This document shows positions 18,286 through 30,616 of a stretch of 64,000 nt of DNA, piece after piece (the stretch's first letter is position 1; each line of letters opens with the position of its first letter). The translations under genes and the position numbers were made by a program. The DNA comes from Elysia crispata (Eukaryota; Mollusca; Gastropoda; Plakobranchidae), in NCBI GenBank assembly GCA_033675545.1, contig JAWDGP010002092.1, forward strand, positions 240,775 to 304,774, read 5' to 3'. The notes under the pieces are model-generated. The model did no database searches and had not been told where the DNA came from. It saw only the letters and a list, made by a program, of their open reading frames with translations.

Positions 18286-20000
18286 TTGCCTGCCCTTCAC
18301 TTATATACTGTAAGAATCTCATGTCAACCCACAGTTTGATTGAATTTCAACTAAATTTCTAAATAGAAGAGCATTTCATAGTGGGTTGGTAAAACTTGTG
18401 GTTTGTTGAACTCAAGGACGAGTCTGAGATAAGTTTGTTTAATGCAAGGTATTTTAATTCTCTGTTCGTTGAATGCAAGGTGCGCTTTGAATCCAAGTTC
18501 GATGGATTTGAGTTGTCCTGTACTAATAAGATATCAAGTATATAACCATAAAAAATTTTGAAATTTTGGGTAAGACACTGTAATATATTCATGATTTTAA
18601 GAAGGGAAAAAAATTAATGAACTATGATTAAAAAGGAAGATTAATTTCGTTTAGAAAAAAAGGACATTATAGCACTCCCAAATGTACAAATACTTTTGAA
18701 TTGACAAAAGAGCACAATACAAAATTAAATGATTTAAATAAATTGAAGCAAGAAGTAAAAAATAAAGTTTGCACATTTACGCATCTATAAGTAAGTTAAA
18801 GTCTCAGCGACAATGCTTTATTTAGCAAAATGTTTGTGATTGAGATGCAATACAGTTCACAAGAGAATAAAAGTAGGGATTTGAATAGAAGAGTAAGAAG
18901 ATATATATAGTTATTGGTCTGATTGTACAAACTACAACTGCAACTAAATAATGCATTTTTTTCTGTGATTTTTTTCCCACTACAATGTAGCATATATATG
19001 ATTTCTAGTTCATCAAGATTTAAGAATATTTAAAAATAGTACGGTGGTGAATTTTCCTTCTTCCCAAAGCTCAAAATTGACAATGTTTCATGACCAAAGT
19101 CAAAGTCAAAAAAAAAAAAACCTGAGCATACAGACCAAAAATACTTGTCTGATGTACCACTACCAGTGTAACAATTTAGCTGTATCTACTGAGAAGCACC
19201 TAGAACAATTCACCCAAAAGTGGCTAATACTTTTATACTTATAGTTACTAATTTTGAGGTAAAGCCTTCATGAAAATGAGTATTTAAAAGGAAATGTGCT
19301 TAATAATATTCCTTGCCATATAATTTATGTAGATAAATAACAGCACTCCTTCGTGCTGCGAAAGACTTGATATACCACAATTCTGACTTTTGCCTCACTT
19401 TTCCTGGCTGCTACACAATACACTACAAACTATAATCTGTTTATATTGACATGGTGTTGGAAGGCAATATAAATACATGTAATATCGATACACAAAATTG
19501 TATACTAGCTGAAGGTTAAAAAAAGGGGAGATCTCTATCAATACCTATTTACTCACTTTTCCTGGCTGCCACACAATACACTGCAAACTATAATCTGTTT
19601 ATATTGACGTGTTGTTGGAAGGCAATATAAATACATGTAATATCGATACATAAAATTGTATACTAGCTGAAGGTTAAAATAAAAAAAAAGGGAGATCTCT
19701 ATCAATACCTATTTTTTTTTATAACTTCCCCCTCTTTTTGGCACATTGCATCATTTTCCTTGAGACACTACCATGAAAAGCGTACTTAAAAATAATGTCG
19801 ACTGCCGCCATAGATCTTCACTCCTATTAAGCCGGTGTGCCTTAAGGTAAAACTGAGACATTCCACAGTCTGTTTGTCTGTAAACGTAGTGCCATAATTT
19901 ACACAGGCTCACCCTGAAGGTCTGATGTGAGGGAGCGGGGTTGTAGGCGGTGGCGCAAAAAAGCTGTCCCAAGTGAACTTTGCAGACATGCAATGTGCAC
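18286..20000. other. Gene-free AT-rich stretch with one tandem duplication
   Basis: No supported exon. Only the 19385-19712 duplication stands out. Confidence 0.6.
19385..19712. repeat. ~165-bp tandem duplication
   Basis: Two copies, 19385-19548 and 19551-19712, share CTTTTCCTGGCTGC, ATAATCTGTTTATATTGAC, GTTGGAAGGCAATATAAAT and GGGAGATCTCTATCAATACC. They differ at a handful of positions and in poly-A length, so the event looks recent. Confidence 0.92.
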
Positions 20001-20010
20001 TATTTCAATG

Positions 20011-20077
20011 GCTTCCAATGAGAAAGATGATGACTTACTAGCTATTTATGTGAAGATGAAGAGAGCAAAATTAGGTA
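20011..20077 (+). CDS. Candidate first coding exon of an unknown gene
   Basis: ATG in the context TCAATGGCT, open as MASNEKDDDLLAIYVKMKRA and continuing KL, then a possible donor TTAG|GTAAAAG. If unspliced, it ends after 34 codons at 20112. The acidic then basic residues look protein-like. I found no second exon and no family match. Chance is a real alternative. Confidence 0.2.
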
Positions 20078-20199
20078 AAAGAAAGCTGAATGGACAAAAG
20101 ACTGTTTCTTGAAACGAGAGCTGTTGATTCATATCATTCTAATAGTTTACAGGAATTACAGCCGTATACTGAAGATTTATACATTTTTATATAAATAAA

Positions 20200-21840
20200 T
20201 GAAAATGCGTGTCTGCGAGTGTAGCTATTCTGTTCTTGTCAAGTCTCGACATCATATTATTATTAGGGAACAGTGGCCTGAGAGTGTGAACTCTAGTATT
20301 GCGCGTCTGCTAATACCATAACGCTACCATTGCAATTACTTAGAGTGTGACCTCACAACAGGCCGACGCATTGCCAGAAAAGCAGGCAAAACGGACTCTC
20401 TGGTTCGTCTGTTTTTTTCCACCCGTTTCTGTATCCAGACTAGCGGTTCTACATGGCAATTAAAATTACTGGCTACCAAGGAACAGTCACGAAGAACTGA
20501 AGGTTTAGAATCTAGTTCGGCTTATGATAAATTACAGAGTCGACGCTTCGCTCAACATTTTAGCGTTATCGGGCATTGTATGGGCCACGTGAAAATTATA
20601 GCAGAGACTGTCAGAGAGGGAGTATCTAGCCTGCGCTCTCTGATGATCGGCCTCCAGAACATAGAAACTTTTTGGATCCACACATGGGGTGAGAAAAGGC
20701 GTGAGATCTTGGATCATACGTATACACTCTCTGGAATAAAGCGAGAAAGACTGAGCGAGCTCTACGGGTACCAATACCTGGGCAAATAGGGGTTGAGAAT
20801 GGAGGTAGGATGAATTGAAAACTAGGAGTAGGAGTGCGCACGTGACATAACTTTGGAGTGACAAAGTAACAGAGCCTCGCTGATATAATATTTGAATATT
20901 TCTAGGACTGCCAGGCAAGTTGATCGTCCCCCAATGAGGCTTTCTTTATAATTATTGAGTTCACGGCATCAGTTCGCCTTCGCTCAGCTTTACATTCACA
21001 ATCTTAAGCTTTTATTTTTGATTGAACAAAACGCAGCAAAAAGTGCAAAGAATTTTTTTTTCCGTTTAACGTTTACTAATGACCTTACATTTAAATACTA
21101 TAAAAGCTGGATCACAACTCTTGAAACACTGCCTACAGTGTAAGTCCAGGATCAATTAAGATGCAGGTGTAACCGAAGATGTTTGAGAAATGTAAGAAAA
21201 ATATAAACCAGTCACCAACTTGAACTCAAGGACAATGCATGAGTAAAAACAATAAAAACATTTTCGATTTTTATTTTGGCTTCTTCAGTATAGAAATGAA
21301 AAAGAGGGCGAGAAGCAAAGGATATACATAAGTAGCCTAAGCAGGACACAGATTGGATAGTTGATTGGTTGTGGGGAGGGGAGGGTGCAACTTGTTTCTG
21401 TTCTAGCCGTAGTTGCAGGAGTCGAGTGCACTGGCTTATGGTGATGGTGGGATACAGCGTGGCGACATTGGTAAGGGATTATTTGAGGTGAGTGTGTCTT
21501 TGTGGTTGTGTGTGGAGAGGGAAGTAATTTGAGTTGGGTTACTGTTGCTTTTTTAAAGATGTTTTACGGGGCAGTAGCGGTGGGAGTGGTGAGGGAAATG
21601 GGCGGCGGGAAGAAGGTAGGAGCTACAAGTGAGATTTGTATTAGGTCTCTTCAACAGGGTTAAATAACATTTAAAATGCATGTAATATGATCTTTGTATA
21701 TTCAACCTTAATGGTACCACAGAGTTTTGTAAAAAGTAAAATGTTTTAGGAGATCTAAACATTGTAAAGAAATGTCATCGTTGTCATCTCTGTCTTACTA
21801 TTCATATTTTATTCTCTCTCTCTCTTTGAATATAGAAATA
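20200..21840. other. Gene-free, locally GC-richer spacer
   Basis: Contains short open frames on both strands at 20532-20918 with no recognisable protein and no convincing splice sites. The 20.5-20.9 kb part has more CpG than its surroundings, including CACGTG and GCGCACGTGAC motifs, so it could be a promoter or a repeat. Nothing can be assigned. Confidence 0.4.
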
Positions 21841-22204
21841 AAGAAAGCAGCCAAACAACGTTAGAGGCTGAGACAGACGAAGCTGTCTCTCCTTGTCTTT
21901 GACATGATTTTATCTACATCGGCTGTTCACTCTTTCGATTTGGTGGGTTACTAACCAGTTTCCCTCTCCCTTTTTCTCTTTCATTCTCCCTTCCTCGTCG
22001 CTCGGTGTCTCTCCGTTGTTCCCCTCTCTCTTTCTCTCTAAATATATGTTTATCTTACCTCAATATCGCACATTCAGGGCCCTTTTTTAATTTTTACGAG
22101 GTCTATATGTAGGTAAACTGCCTGCCTGTTACTGGATTGAGGGTCCATGAAGCGGGTGTAGGTGAGCCCAAAAATAAATGTGCCATACATCTAATATAAA
22201 TGAT

Positions 22205-22210
<6 letters not shown>

Positions 22211-22271
<61 letters not shown>
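22211..22271. repeat. (CT)n microsatellite
   Basis: About 60 bases of pure TC, followed by a degraded TCTG/CT-rich stretch to about 22350. Confidence 0.97.
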
Positions 22272-22282
<11 letters not shown>

Positions 22283-22419
22283 GCCTTTTTGCCTGTCTGT
22301 CTGTCTCTCTTTTCCTCTCTACCGCTCTCTCTCTCGCTCGATCTCTATATATATGTATATAGCTTTTTCTGTACCTTTACATCCTTCTTTCTCTCTTTTT
22401 TTTCAATTTTTCCCTTCCA

Positions 22420-22424
<5 letters not shown>

Positions 22425-22510
<86 letters not shown>
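22425..22510. repeat. (CT)n microsatellite
   Basis: About 85 bases of pure TC. The long Ser-Leu and Arg-Glu frames over it are artefacts of the dinucleotide. Confidence 0.97.
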
Positions 22511-22512
<2 letters not shown>

Positions 22513-22924
22513 GCTCATTCTCTCTCTTTCCTTTATCATGTCGTTGCGAGTCACAGGTTAATGAGGACACGCAGATGTCCAGACTGAGCAAAAAGTTCAA
22601 TTTTTTTGTCCTTTCGTTTCAGTGGTTGCTAGGGCCGTCCGACATATTAGTTTTGGTCACAACAAACTTCCTTTACATGACAACAAGCATAAAAAAGAGC
22701 ACCGTACCAGCATTTTTCCTGGCCTATGTATAATAACTTCCGTGGTTAATTTTCTACTGAGGTTTAAGCCAACAAATTTTCCAAGCTTCTTATCGCCTCA
22801 TCTCTAACTTTTGACTTTTTTTTTTTATTTTTCTGTCCGTTTCTAAATCAGAATATTCCTCAATCTTACTATACTCTGTACTTGCATGTTGCTATTTCTC
22901 CCATCTCTTTCTGGTTCTTCCTCA

Positions 22925-23008
22925 TTTATTCTCTCTTTCTTTCTGTCTGTCTCTGTCTGTCTGTCTGTCTGCCTGCCTGTCTGTCTCTCTCTCTCTCTCT
23001 CCCCCCTC
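22925..23008. repeat. (CTGT)n / CT-rich microsatellite
   Basis: TCTG/CTGT tetranucleotide repeats grading into CT repeats. Confidence 0.9.
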
Positions 23009-23226
23009 TCTTTATATCGGACTAATGAAAGAAAAGTAAAGGCAGACAGTAGCGTTCGCCTTGAGATTAGAGAGCTTTTTTTTATACGCAAATGAAAAAT
23101 TGTTTAATAGTTTAGAAATTTTAATATTAATATCGTTGGTTAAAGAAATTTCTTTTCGCTCTTCTCGTTGAGTAGTTGATTTTGCTAGTAATAACCACGC
23201 AAGAAGCAGTAATGGCCAGAGAAAAA

Positions 23227-23232
<6 letters not shown>

Positions 23233-23321
<89 letters not shown>

Positions 23322-23425
23322 GACAGAGAAAAAGAAACAGAGACAGAGGGGAAGGGAGAGGGAGTGAGAGAGACAACGTAGAGAAAGAACCAGAAAGATA
23401 GATAGATAGAGAGAGAGAGAGGGAA
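23233..23425. repeat. (GA)n microsatellite with degraded GACA/GATA tail
   Basis: About 85 bases of pure GA (23233-23318), followed by GAGACA, GAGGG and GATA variants. It is inverted relative to the CT arrays at 22.2-22.5 kb. Confidence 0.95.
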
Positions 23426-23699
23426 AAGATAAACAGAGAGAGTCGAAGAGAAGAACAAGAAAGTGAACAAATAGCAACAGTACAATTAGTTATTTTAATC
23501 TTTCTCGTGTTTAAAATGATATTTACAAGCAATCCTTTACCGTTGCGCCGTTATTCTTATAAGTCTACAAAGTAAGCGTTACCGCCTTACTTTGTAGCTA
23601 GTTTTTCTTGTAAAGCCTAACATGTAGCCCCTTTGTTATATCTTGACATCTGATGTGTTGGCCGTCATGCAATGCTATTTCTAGTCTTTTTCCTCTCTT

Positions 23700-24130
23700 C
23701 CACTCTCTCTATCTCACTTTCCTTTTCTCTCTCTCCTTCCCTCTGTTCTTTGTCTATCTCCACTATAAACTTTTTCGTTGATGTCTTTGTCAATTTCAGC
23801 GAGTCTCTGTAACAATTTTGCCATTACTTTCTTCTTTTTCCTTTTTTCCTCTTTCACTCCTTGTCTCTGTCTCTTTCTGTCTGTCTATCGGTCTCTTTCT
23901 CTCTCTCTCACACACACACACACACTCTCCATTCTTCTTCTCTCTACGCTCAATTTCAGATTTTTTATACCTTGATGTCTTTGTCTTTTTCAGTTTATTA
24001 TTTACTCTTTCTTTCTAACCGTGTGTCGTTATTTCTTTCTTCACTTTCTTGTTCTTCTCTTCCAGTCTCTGTGTGTCACTTTCTTTTCTTCTCTCTCTCT
24101 CTCTCTTTCTTGATATATATATATATATAT
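23700..24130. repeat. Pyrimidine-rich degenerate simple-sequence region
   Basis: CT/TCTG/CA imperfect repeats ending in a short (TA)n at about 24111-24130. No coding content. Confidence 0.8.
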
Positions 24131-24199
24131 TAATTTGCCTTTTGTTATCATTTTATTCAATGCCAAAGTTAAAAAAAAAAAAAAAAAGCAAACAGCCAC

Positions 24200-26975
24200 A
24201 GTTCAATAACTTCAAGCACAAATTTGAATCTCTTTTTTAGTTAAGTGAAGTTTGTCTTATGTTGTTCTTCTTCAATAATTTAGCAATCAATTTTTCTTAA
24301 CTCATAATTCTTTTTTCTTTTTTGCACACAAAATATGCAAGGCATGGCATGTCACCGTTTTAGTTGTGACACGTGACATCAATAAAGGATTTTTCTAAAG
24401 AAGAGATTGCAAAAAATGTTTTGATCTATATCCAATGTCTAGTCATCTGTTTGATTAAAATATTCAATAATTCATAAACCTATGGGTAATTTTAAATCAG
24501 AGAAATAGACAGACAGACAGACTCAAAAAAAAAAAAAAAAAAAAGAAAAAAGCAGGTTTTGATACATGTAAAACTACAAGGAGTCATGTTTGACATTTAT
24601 TGAATTTGAAAGATTAAAAATCTTGAATCTTTATCCTCCACAAAGATTCAAGAAAGAGTGGAATTAAATTTGAATTTAATACAAGTATAATATTTGTAAA
24701 ATTAACTGATTTATTTTACAACATTGTGTCAAAAATAGAAATTGAGTCACTAAAAGAAACTGAAGCAATAAGGTTCAGGTGATCAATAATTTTCTCTACA
24801 CAGTGTCTTGAAATATTATCTTTATCATGATTAAGTTGATCTCAAAAGTTTTCAGAGCTTATTTGATCATGGTCAATTATAACTTTGCATGATGTATGAC
24901 TTTATTGCCTGTTCTACACTAAGAGTGACTCTTAGTAAGAGTTCTTCAAGGTAGATACACTAGTATGCTTTTGGTGGGGGCTGAGAATAATGTAAAGCTG
25001 AGTGAATACTGTATCACATTTTTATAAAGCTTTTCAGAATATTTTAACAAAACGCAAATCACAGGCTATAGGGGTGTCTTATTAAGGGTTTGTTTAATAT
25101 GAATGTATATACATGTATGTAAGTTACATTTATTAAACATATTATGAATGAAATTACATGAAGATTGTCTTGGACTGGGAATAGGGGTCCATTGTGATAG
25201 ATAATTCATTCTCAATTTAGTGCATGCACTCGTGGGTAGACTTGAGCATGTTTTTATGAACGTTGTAGAGAACTGCAATGTATAAATTCCTAGTCCATAG
25301 TACCGGTATCATACTAAGGCACATAAGGTAGTGAGACATCATATCAAATTATCAGTAAGCTAATCGTACATAACATGAGTAACAAGGGATTTTTTTTTTT
25401 TTTTGGCTTTTTATTAGAGTAAAAGCAAATGTGAAAATAGTGCATTCAATTAACTTCAGAAGCAATAAAAAAATACGATAAAAGAAAGGCAGGACAATAA
25501 TTTAATCATTTACGGTGTGAAATCTTTTACATTAATTTATTATTAAACAAGCTAATAACCCTAAACAAACAATTAGAAAACACTGATTTTCATATTGCTC
25601 CTTCACTGATCACACAGCAATGTTCTATATTTATAATATGAAGAAAATATACGTGTACAGTACTTTAAAATCAAATGTATGAGATGAACTTGTGGATGAC
25701 CTTTTTCTTACATCAGGGGTGATAAACATACCCCACATATTTAGTGCTATAGACCCAGTTACACCTATTGGTACAAAATCACCACACATCTACTGTAAAG
25801 AATAAATTGCATTCCTCAGTTGGAATGGTCTATGTCAGGGCATCCACATTTGCAGGATCATGCTTGCTGTTCCCTAAACACTACATGTATTTGCCTAATC
25901 CTTGAGATAACTAAAGGTTTTTTACAATTCTATTCCTGGCATGCCCTTGCTTTTTTCAGAAATGACCAGAGGTGAGTAAAGTTTCCATATACATGTATTT
26001 GCATAAAATTAAAGTATAATCATTTGACAAAATGAACTTTTGAGGAATAATGAAAATTTCAATTACATGTGTAACTATAAGTATTTTTATACAAAATTTA
26101 TGAAAACAACCCCTTGGTTAACAAAGTCACCCCTGAGGTATGGATAAGTCTAAATGTGGATACACTCCATCATAAAAGCCAATTTTTTTTCTTTGTATCA
26201 CCATATACTTAAAACACACATTAATGTTATTGCGTACAATATAAAAAGGCATATTATATTGCTTTAGTGCTTACATTAACATGACCTCTTAGAATTCATA
26301 TTCTCTGCTCTTTTCTTTTTAATACAATACCTCACACCCTATACCCATCTCCGAATAAACAGGTTCAGGACTAATGCGAAGAATTGAAAATTAAAGGAGC
26401 AATCTTCATTTAAATATGTAACATATACATAACATTTTAGCTTAAATGTTCTCAAACACACTCACATACTTTTACATAAGTGCAGAAAAAAAAAACAGAT
26501 AAGCCCGGTGAGATAGATTCATTTTTTATCAAAATATCTTTCAAACCAAAATTGTTTCGACCAAAATGATTTTATGGTTTCTGACCGCTTTTTTCCTTCA
26601 TCAAAAATACTGTACCCTGTTTAATCCAAATATGATAAAGCACAGCAATATTTTACATACCCTCGAATTTCAATTTAATACATATATGTAATGTTCAAGT
26701 GTAAAGGGTGAGACACTGTCTCTGACATCTATAGATCTCTCTTGTCTCACATTTATTCTTTAACTAGGTAGAATTTTAAAAAACATGCATGATATAGCCG
26801 ACATGAATTTGAGGTACAATATATTGCTAATATAACATTTAAATCAACAAAGCCATTGTTTATAAATATCTTTGACATGTATATTCCTGGTCAGCTTTAT
26901 CAAGGATAGGAGTGAATAGATCTAACAACAGTACATCACTATTGAACCAAAAATATTTTATTTTAACCAAATATT
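24200..26975. other. Gene-free AT-rich spacer
   Basis: No supported gene. Poly-A/T runs and a short CAGA run at 24508-24522. At 25960-25971 a 12-base segment has a strong acceptor (TTGCTTTTTTCAG) and donor (GTGAGTAAA) on either side. Confidence 0.5.
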
Positions 26976-26989
26976 TTGGTTCCCAAGTC

Positions 26990-27303
26990 TTTTTCTCCTC
27001 TAAGATTTACCTTAAATGAAAATGTTCTAAAGAATTTGAAAACAGAAAAAACACTTCTGAATACAACAAAAGCAAGGAAACTCAAATTTTTTGGCCAGGC
27101 CAAACGCTATGACTCAATAATGAAAAACATCCTAGAAGGCAAGATAGAGGCAGGCCTTTGGGCTCAGTGGTGTAACAACATCAAGGAGTGATCAGGGCAC
27201 AGCTTAGCAGAATGTTTGAGATTGACCAAAGAGAGGTGTGGTGTCAGATTTCTAGTCAACCCTGGACCCAGGACGGCACCGAGATTGATTGATTGATTGA
27301 TTG
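26990..27303 (+). mobile_element. 5'-truncated RTE-like LINE, 3' end
   Basis: The frame reads KARKLKFFGQAKRYDSIM, then KNILEGKIEAG, WCNNIKE, stop, SGHSLAECLRLTKERCG, the C-terminal tail of reverse transcriptases of the RTE/jockey-like type (FGH..R...GK.EG...W...EW). It ends in (TTGA)n, a short tandem repeat typical of RTE 3' ends. Missing 5' part and internal stops show a dead copy. Confidence 0.82.
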
Positions 27304-28414
27304 ACCTTAGCCAATCCCAAATATTCATACTACACAGACTTTTGCAATCCCTTGAGGTTTGGTTCAACAAAATACTGGTACATTTAAGTAGCAATGTTCC
27401 ACTGCAAGTTATAAGAAATTTGACCTAAGTGGAAAAAACAAAATAATAATAATAAAAAAAAAACAATCTTTATTGAGACAGGGCACAGATTGTCTATAAT
27501 TATAAATTATATCAAATGATACACCAAGAAAACAACTGGAACAATTATTTTTTTTAATCTCTCTTTCAAGACCATCTATAGATTATAATACATGTATCCC
27601 TTTTCTCCTGCACCTAGGATGAGTTCATGTACATAAGATTTTCCTAGCAGTTGCACTTATCAAACTTGGCATGCAGAGTACACAGGATATTAATTTCACC
27701 ATTAAGAAGATCTTGCCAAGGTACCACAAAGCTCACTTCCAAATTTTAACAGAGAATTCTATCAACTGCCAATTGATCATCTGTACACAAAATACTTTCT
27801 CACATTCATCGCATCTCAACTTGTCTAAAAATTTGAATGAGATCAAAACATTAATGTCTAAATTGCTTTTACCTACACTTTAGAACTGGAACTTCACTTT
27901 CATGGCAATAGGCTTATGTCAATGAAGAAAATATTACTTTTCTCTTCCATAAAGCATGGCTGATGGACTGTTTTAATCATTCTTGATTTTGCTTTACCCT
28001 AATATAAATCATAAATTAAACAAAGAAGTGCAACATTTTTCCCCATGAATTATTTATAATATGGAGGTGTTTCAAGAAACAATCTGAATGCTTATATAGT
28101 GCTAAAAGAAAAGGTTTAAAAGGCAGAGATAAATCTCTAATAGTATTCAACAAGGTATTCCCAGCAAAGCTGTACAAGTAGTATGAACAGCCAATGATAT
28201 CGATGAAAAAAAAATCCAGGTGACATCACAAGAACCATCGTCATTTCGTCACAAAACAACCATCATTTGAAGAAGCACTGAAAGAAAATTTAAAAAAAAG
28301 TTTTACTAACCATGTCAATAATTACAGTGTAAAGTACAACCCTCGTCCATGGTAGGTCTGCTGACAAGGTCCCAAATCTTTAACTGTTATAATACAAGTG
28401 GATTTATTCTAAAC
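27304..28414. other. Gene-free AT-rich spacer
   Basis: No supported exon or recognisable repeat. Confidence 0.55.
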
Positions 28415-28416
28415 TA

Positions 28417-28889
28417 CAGTGGAAACCTCTAAAACCGAAGTCTGATTATTCAAATTTCTCTTAAACCGAATTTTGCAAGATGATAGTTTTTTTTCTCTTT
28501 GGCTTTGTTAGAATTGGACTCGTATTTCGAAATATTTCTGATTTGATTCTCTTAACTCGAAGTTGATACCACTTCATAAGGCATCACAAAAGTGCTACAT
28601 GCATCTCTCAAGCAGCAAGCAATCCTAATCACTGCCCAAGAAAGGCTGATCAGTGCGCTAACAAATCAAGAAGGGAGGGGATGCATTAACAATTAAGTGC
28701 CAGTAGCAAATCTGTACTGATACGGATAGCAACGTGGGACGGGGGAAGGGGAGGGTTGCTCGCTGCAGGCTCAGTACACACTCACTCAATGAGTCTTAGA
28801 CTCCGTTATTCCCATTTTTGTAATTCGAATACTCTGAATTTGAAGATTTAATCCATTCCCATACAATTCGAATTATGAGGTTTCCACTG
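28417..28889. mobile_element. Pogo/Tigger-like MITE (473 bp)
   Basis: Begins CAGTGGAAACCTCTAAAACC and ends with the inverse GAGGTTTCCACTG. TA occurs on both sides (28415-28416 and 28890-28891). CAGTnGAAACCTC termini with TA duplication are the pogo/Tigger signature. Subterminal TTCGAATT/ACCGAA blocks recur inside. No transposase frame; non-autonomous. Confidence 0.88.
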
Positions 28890-28899
28890 TATTTCTATA

Positions 28900-30616
28900 G
28901 ATGGTAACTGGATGACAATTAAGTAAAAGTGACTGTAACAGTAACTGAAGGTTGCTTTTGATTTTTGTTTCTAATTTGAGACAAAGTTCAGGAAAAAATA
29001 TATTTGCACTACAGTTAAGGCCAAATGATTCCAGTCTGGAAAATTTGATGTCTATTCTTTCGTTAAAAAAAAACAAAAACAGACCAAGTTAATTTGAAGT
29101 CATTAAAAAGCCCCTTTGTTTGTTTTTTCAGAAGTGAAAAACATTGATCTTGGCTACAGAGAAAGCCATATGTTCACAGACAAGGTTGCAGCAAACAGGC
29201 CTAGGTATTAGAAGGAAGATGACACTGGGCTGTTGAAAATGAGGAGGGAAAGGTTTATTCATACAGTCATAGAAATCCTCATTGATAGCCGTATGTAACT
29301 GAGTAGACCCAGTTCAAAATTAATCACTATTGTGCAATGTATACTGCTCACAAGAAAAAGAAGAAGAAAAAAACCCCAGTTAATTGACTTAAGTTAATGA
29401 AGTCGTCCTCTAAAGCCGTAAAGCGTAGCTTACCGGCTTTTCAAATCATGCAACTGAACTAAAAATTTAAATATAATTTCACAGTTTCTTGCATTTTGCC
29501 ATAAATGACACTGAAAGGTTTCTAAGGTCTTATTTTCAGCCTTCCTCTTTTTCCCCCAAAGACTAAAACACTGGACAATAAGTTGTAACCAGTTCTATCA
29601 AAAACCTTTTTATGGAAGTATACATCTTATGCAAAAACAGAAAAAATAATGTCATTTATTAAGTTTTACCCATGGCTTGGTTCTATGCATTTTTCAGACG
29701 GACTAAGGATTCAATCACTTTTTAAACATTCTTCAAATCATTTTGTACAACTTCACAATTAACACTAATTTATAAGTAAAAATATAGATTTCTACTACGA
29801 CAGCTATTAAAATTACTACTGCTAGGTGCTGTGGCTACTTGTACAAACTCATTACCAGTACCAGTCTTATACTCATAGAGCTCTGCCTTTTTTTTTTTCA
29901 AAAATGATGAAACCACAGCCATTACTTCTGATTAAGTGATTTAAAATACTGTTGCTGCTTCTGCTCATGCTGCTAACATTACTATTATGACCAGTATTTG
30001 TGCCTTATGTTTATTATTGCTCCTGCCAATAAGTAATAGTAATAAAATAATGTTACAGCTGCTACTAATATTCTTTGCTCTTACTACATATACAAATTTA
30101 ACAACATCCCACCTAAATAAAACGAAGACTGGGCCATTCACTGATTAAACACAGTAAGTGAATCTCTAAAACTTTCCTTTCAAATCCCTTAATGAGCCCC
30201 AGCTTTGGAATTGGTAATATTGTATATGCACTTTTACATAAATTATGTATTTTCTATAGACTTAGCTGTTCTAAACGAGATGTTATAAACATGATCTAGT
30301 GAGATCATACTTGTAGATTTGATGTGAAAACCTCTAAACTTTGCCTGTACACAGAAAATTAAAGCATTGAAACTTGAATAAACATAAAATATTTAACACA
30401 ATGCAGCTGTAAATAGGAACAAAGTGCTTACCGCAGAGAATGAATTGCCTGTCTGAGACTTACATTCGTTAGAGAAAAAAAACAACATTAAACAGGACCA
30501 TCTTAGCACTTTTTTTCCCCTCCTTTGTGCAACTGAGGGTTATAACTCAGAACTTATGAAAAAGAAGCTAAAGCAAATGCTCTAATGGACAAGACAACAT
30601 CACAGTACCAACCTAA
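28900..30616 (-). other. Spacer and probable 3' UTR of the zinc-finger gene
   Basis: No exon seen. TTTATT (minus-strand AATAAA) occurs near 30008 and 29655, so the 3' UTR of the downstream minus gene may run 600-1000 bases. The poly(A) site cannot be fixed. Confidence 0.4.

Noticed and set aside
20532-20918. 128-codon minus and 69-codon plus frames in the CpG-richer block
   Set aside because: Overlapping frames on both strands, no recognisable protein and no splice context.
22178-23532. Ser-Leu and Arg-Glu repeat frames
   Set aside because: CT/GA dinucleotide artefacts.
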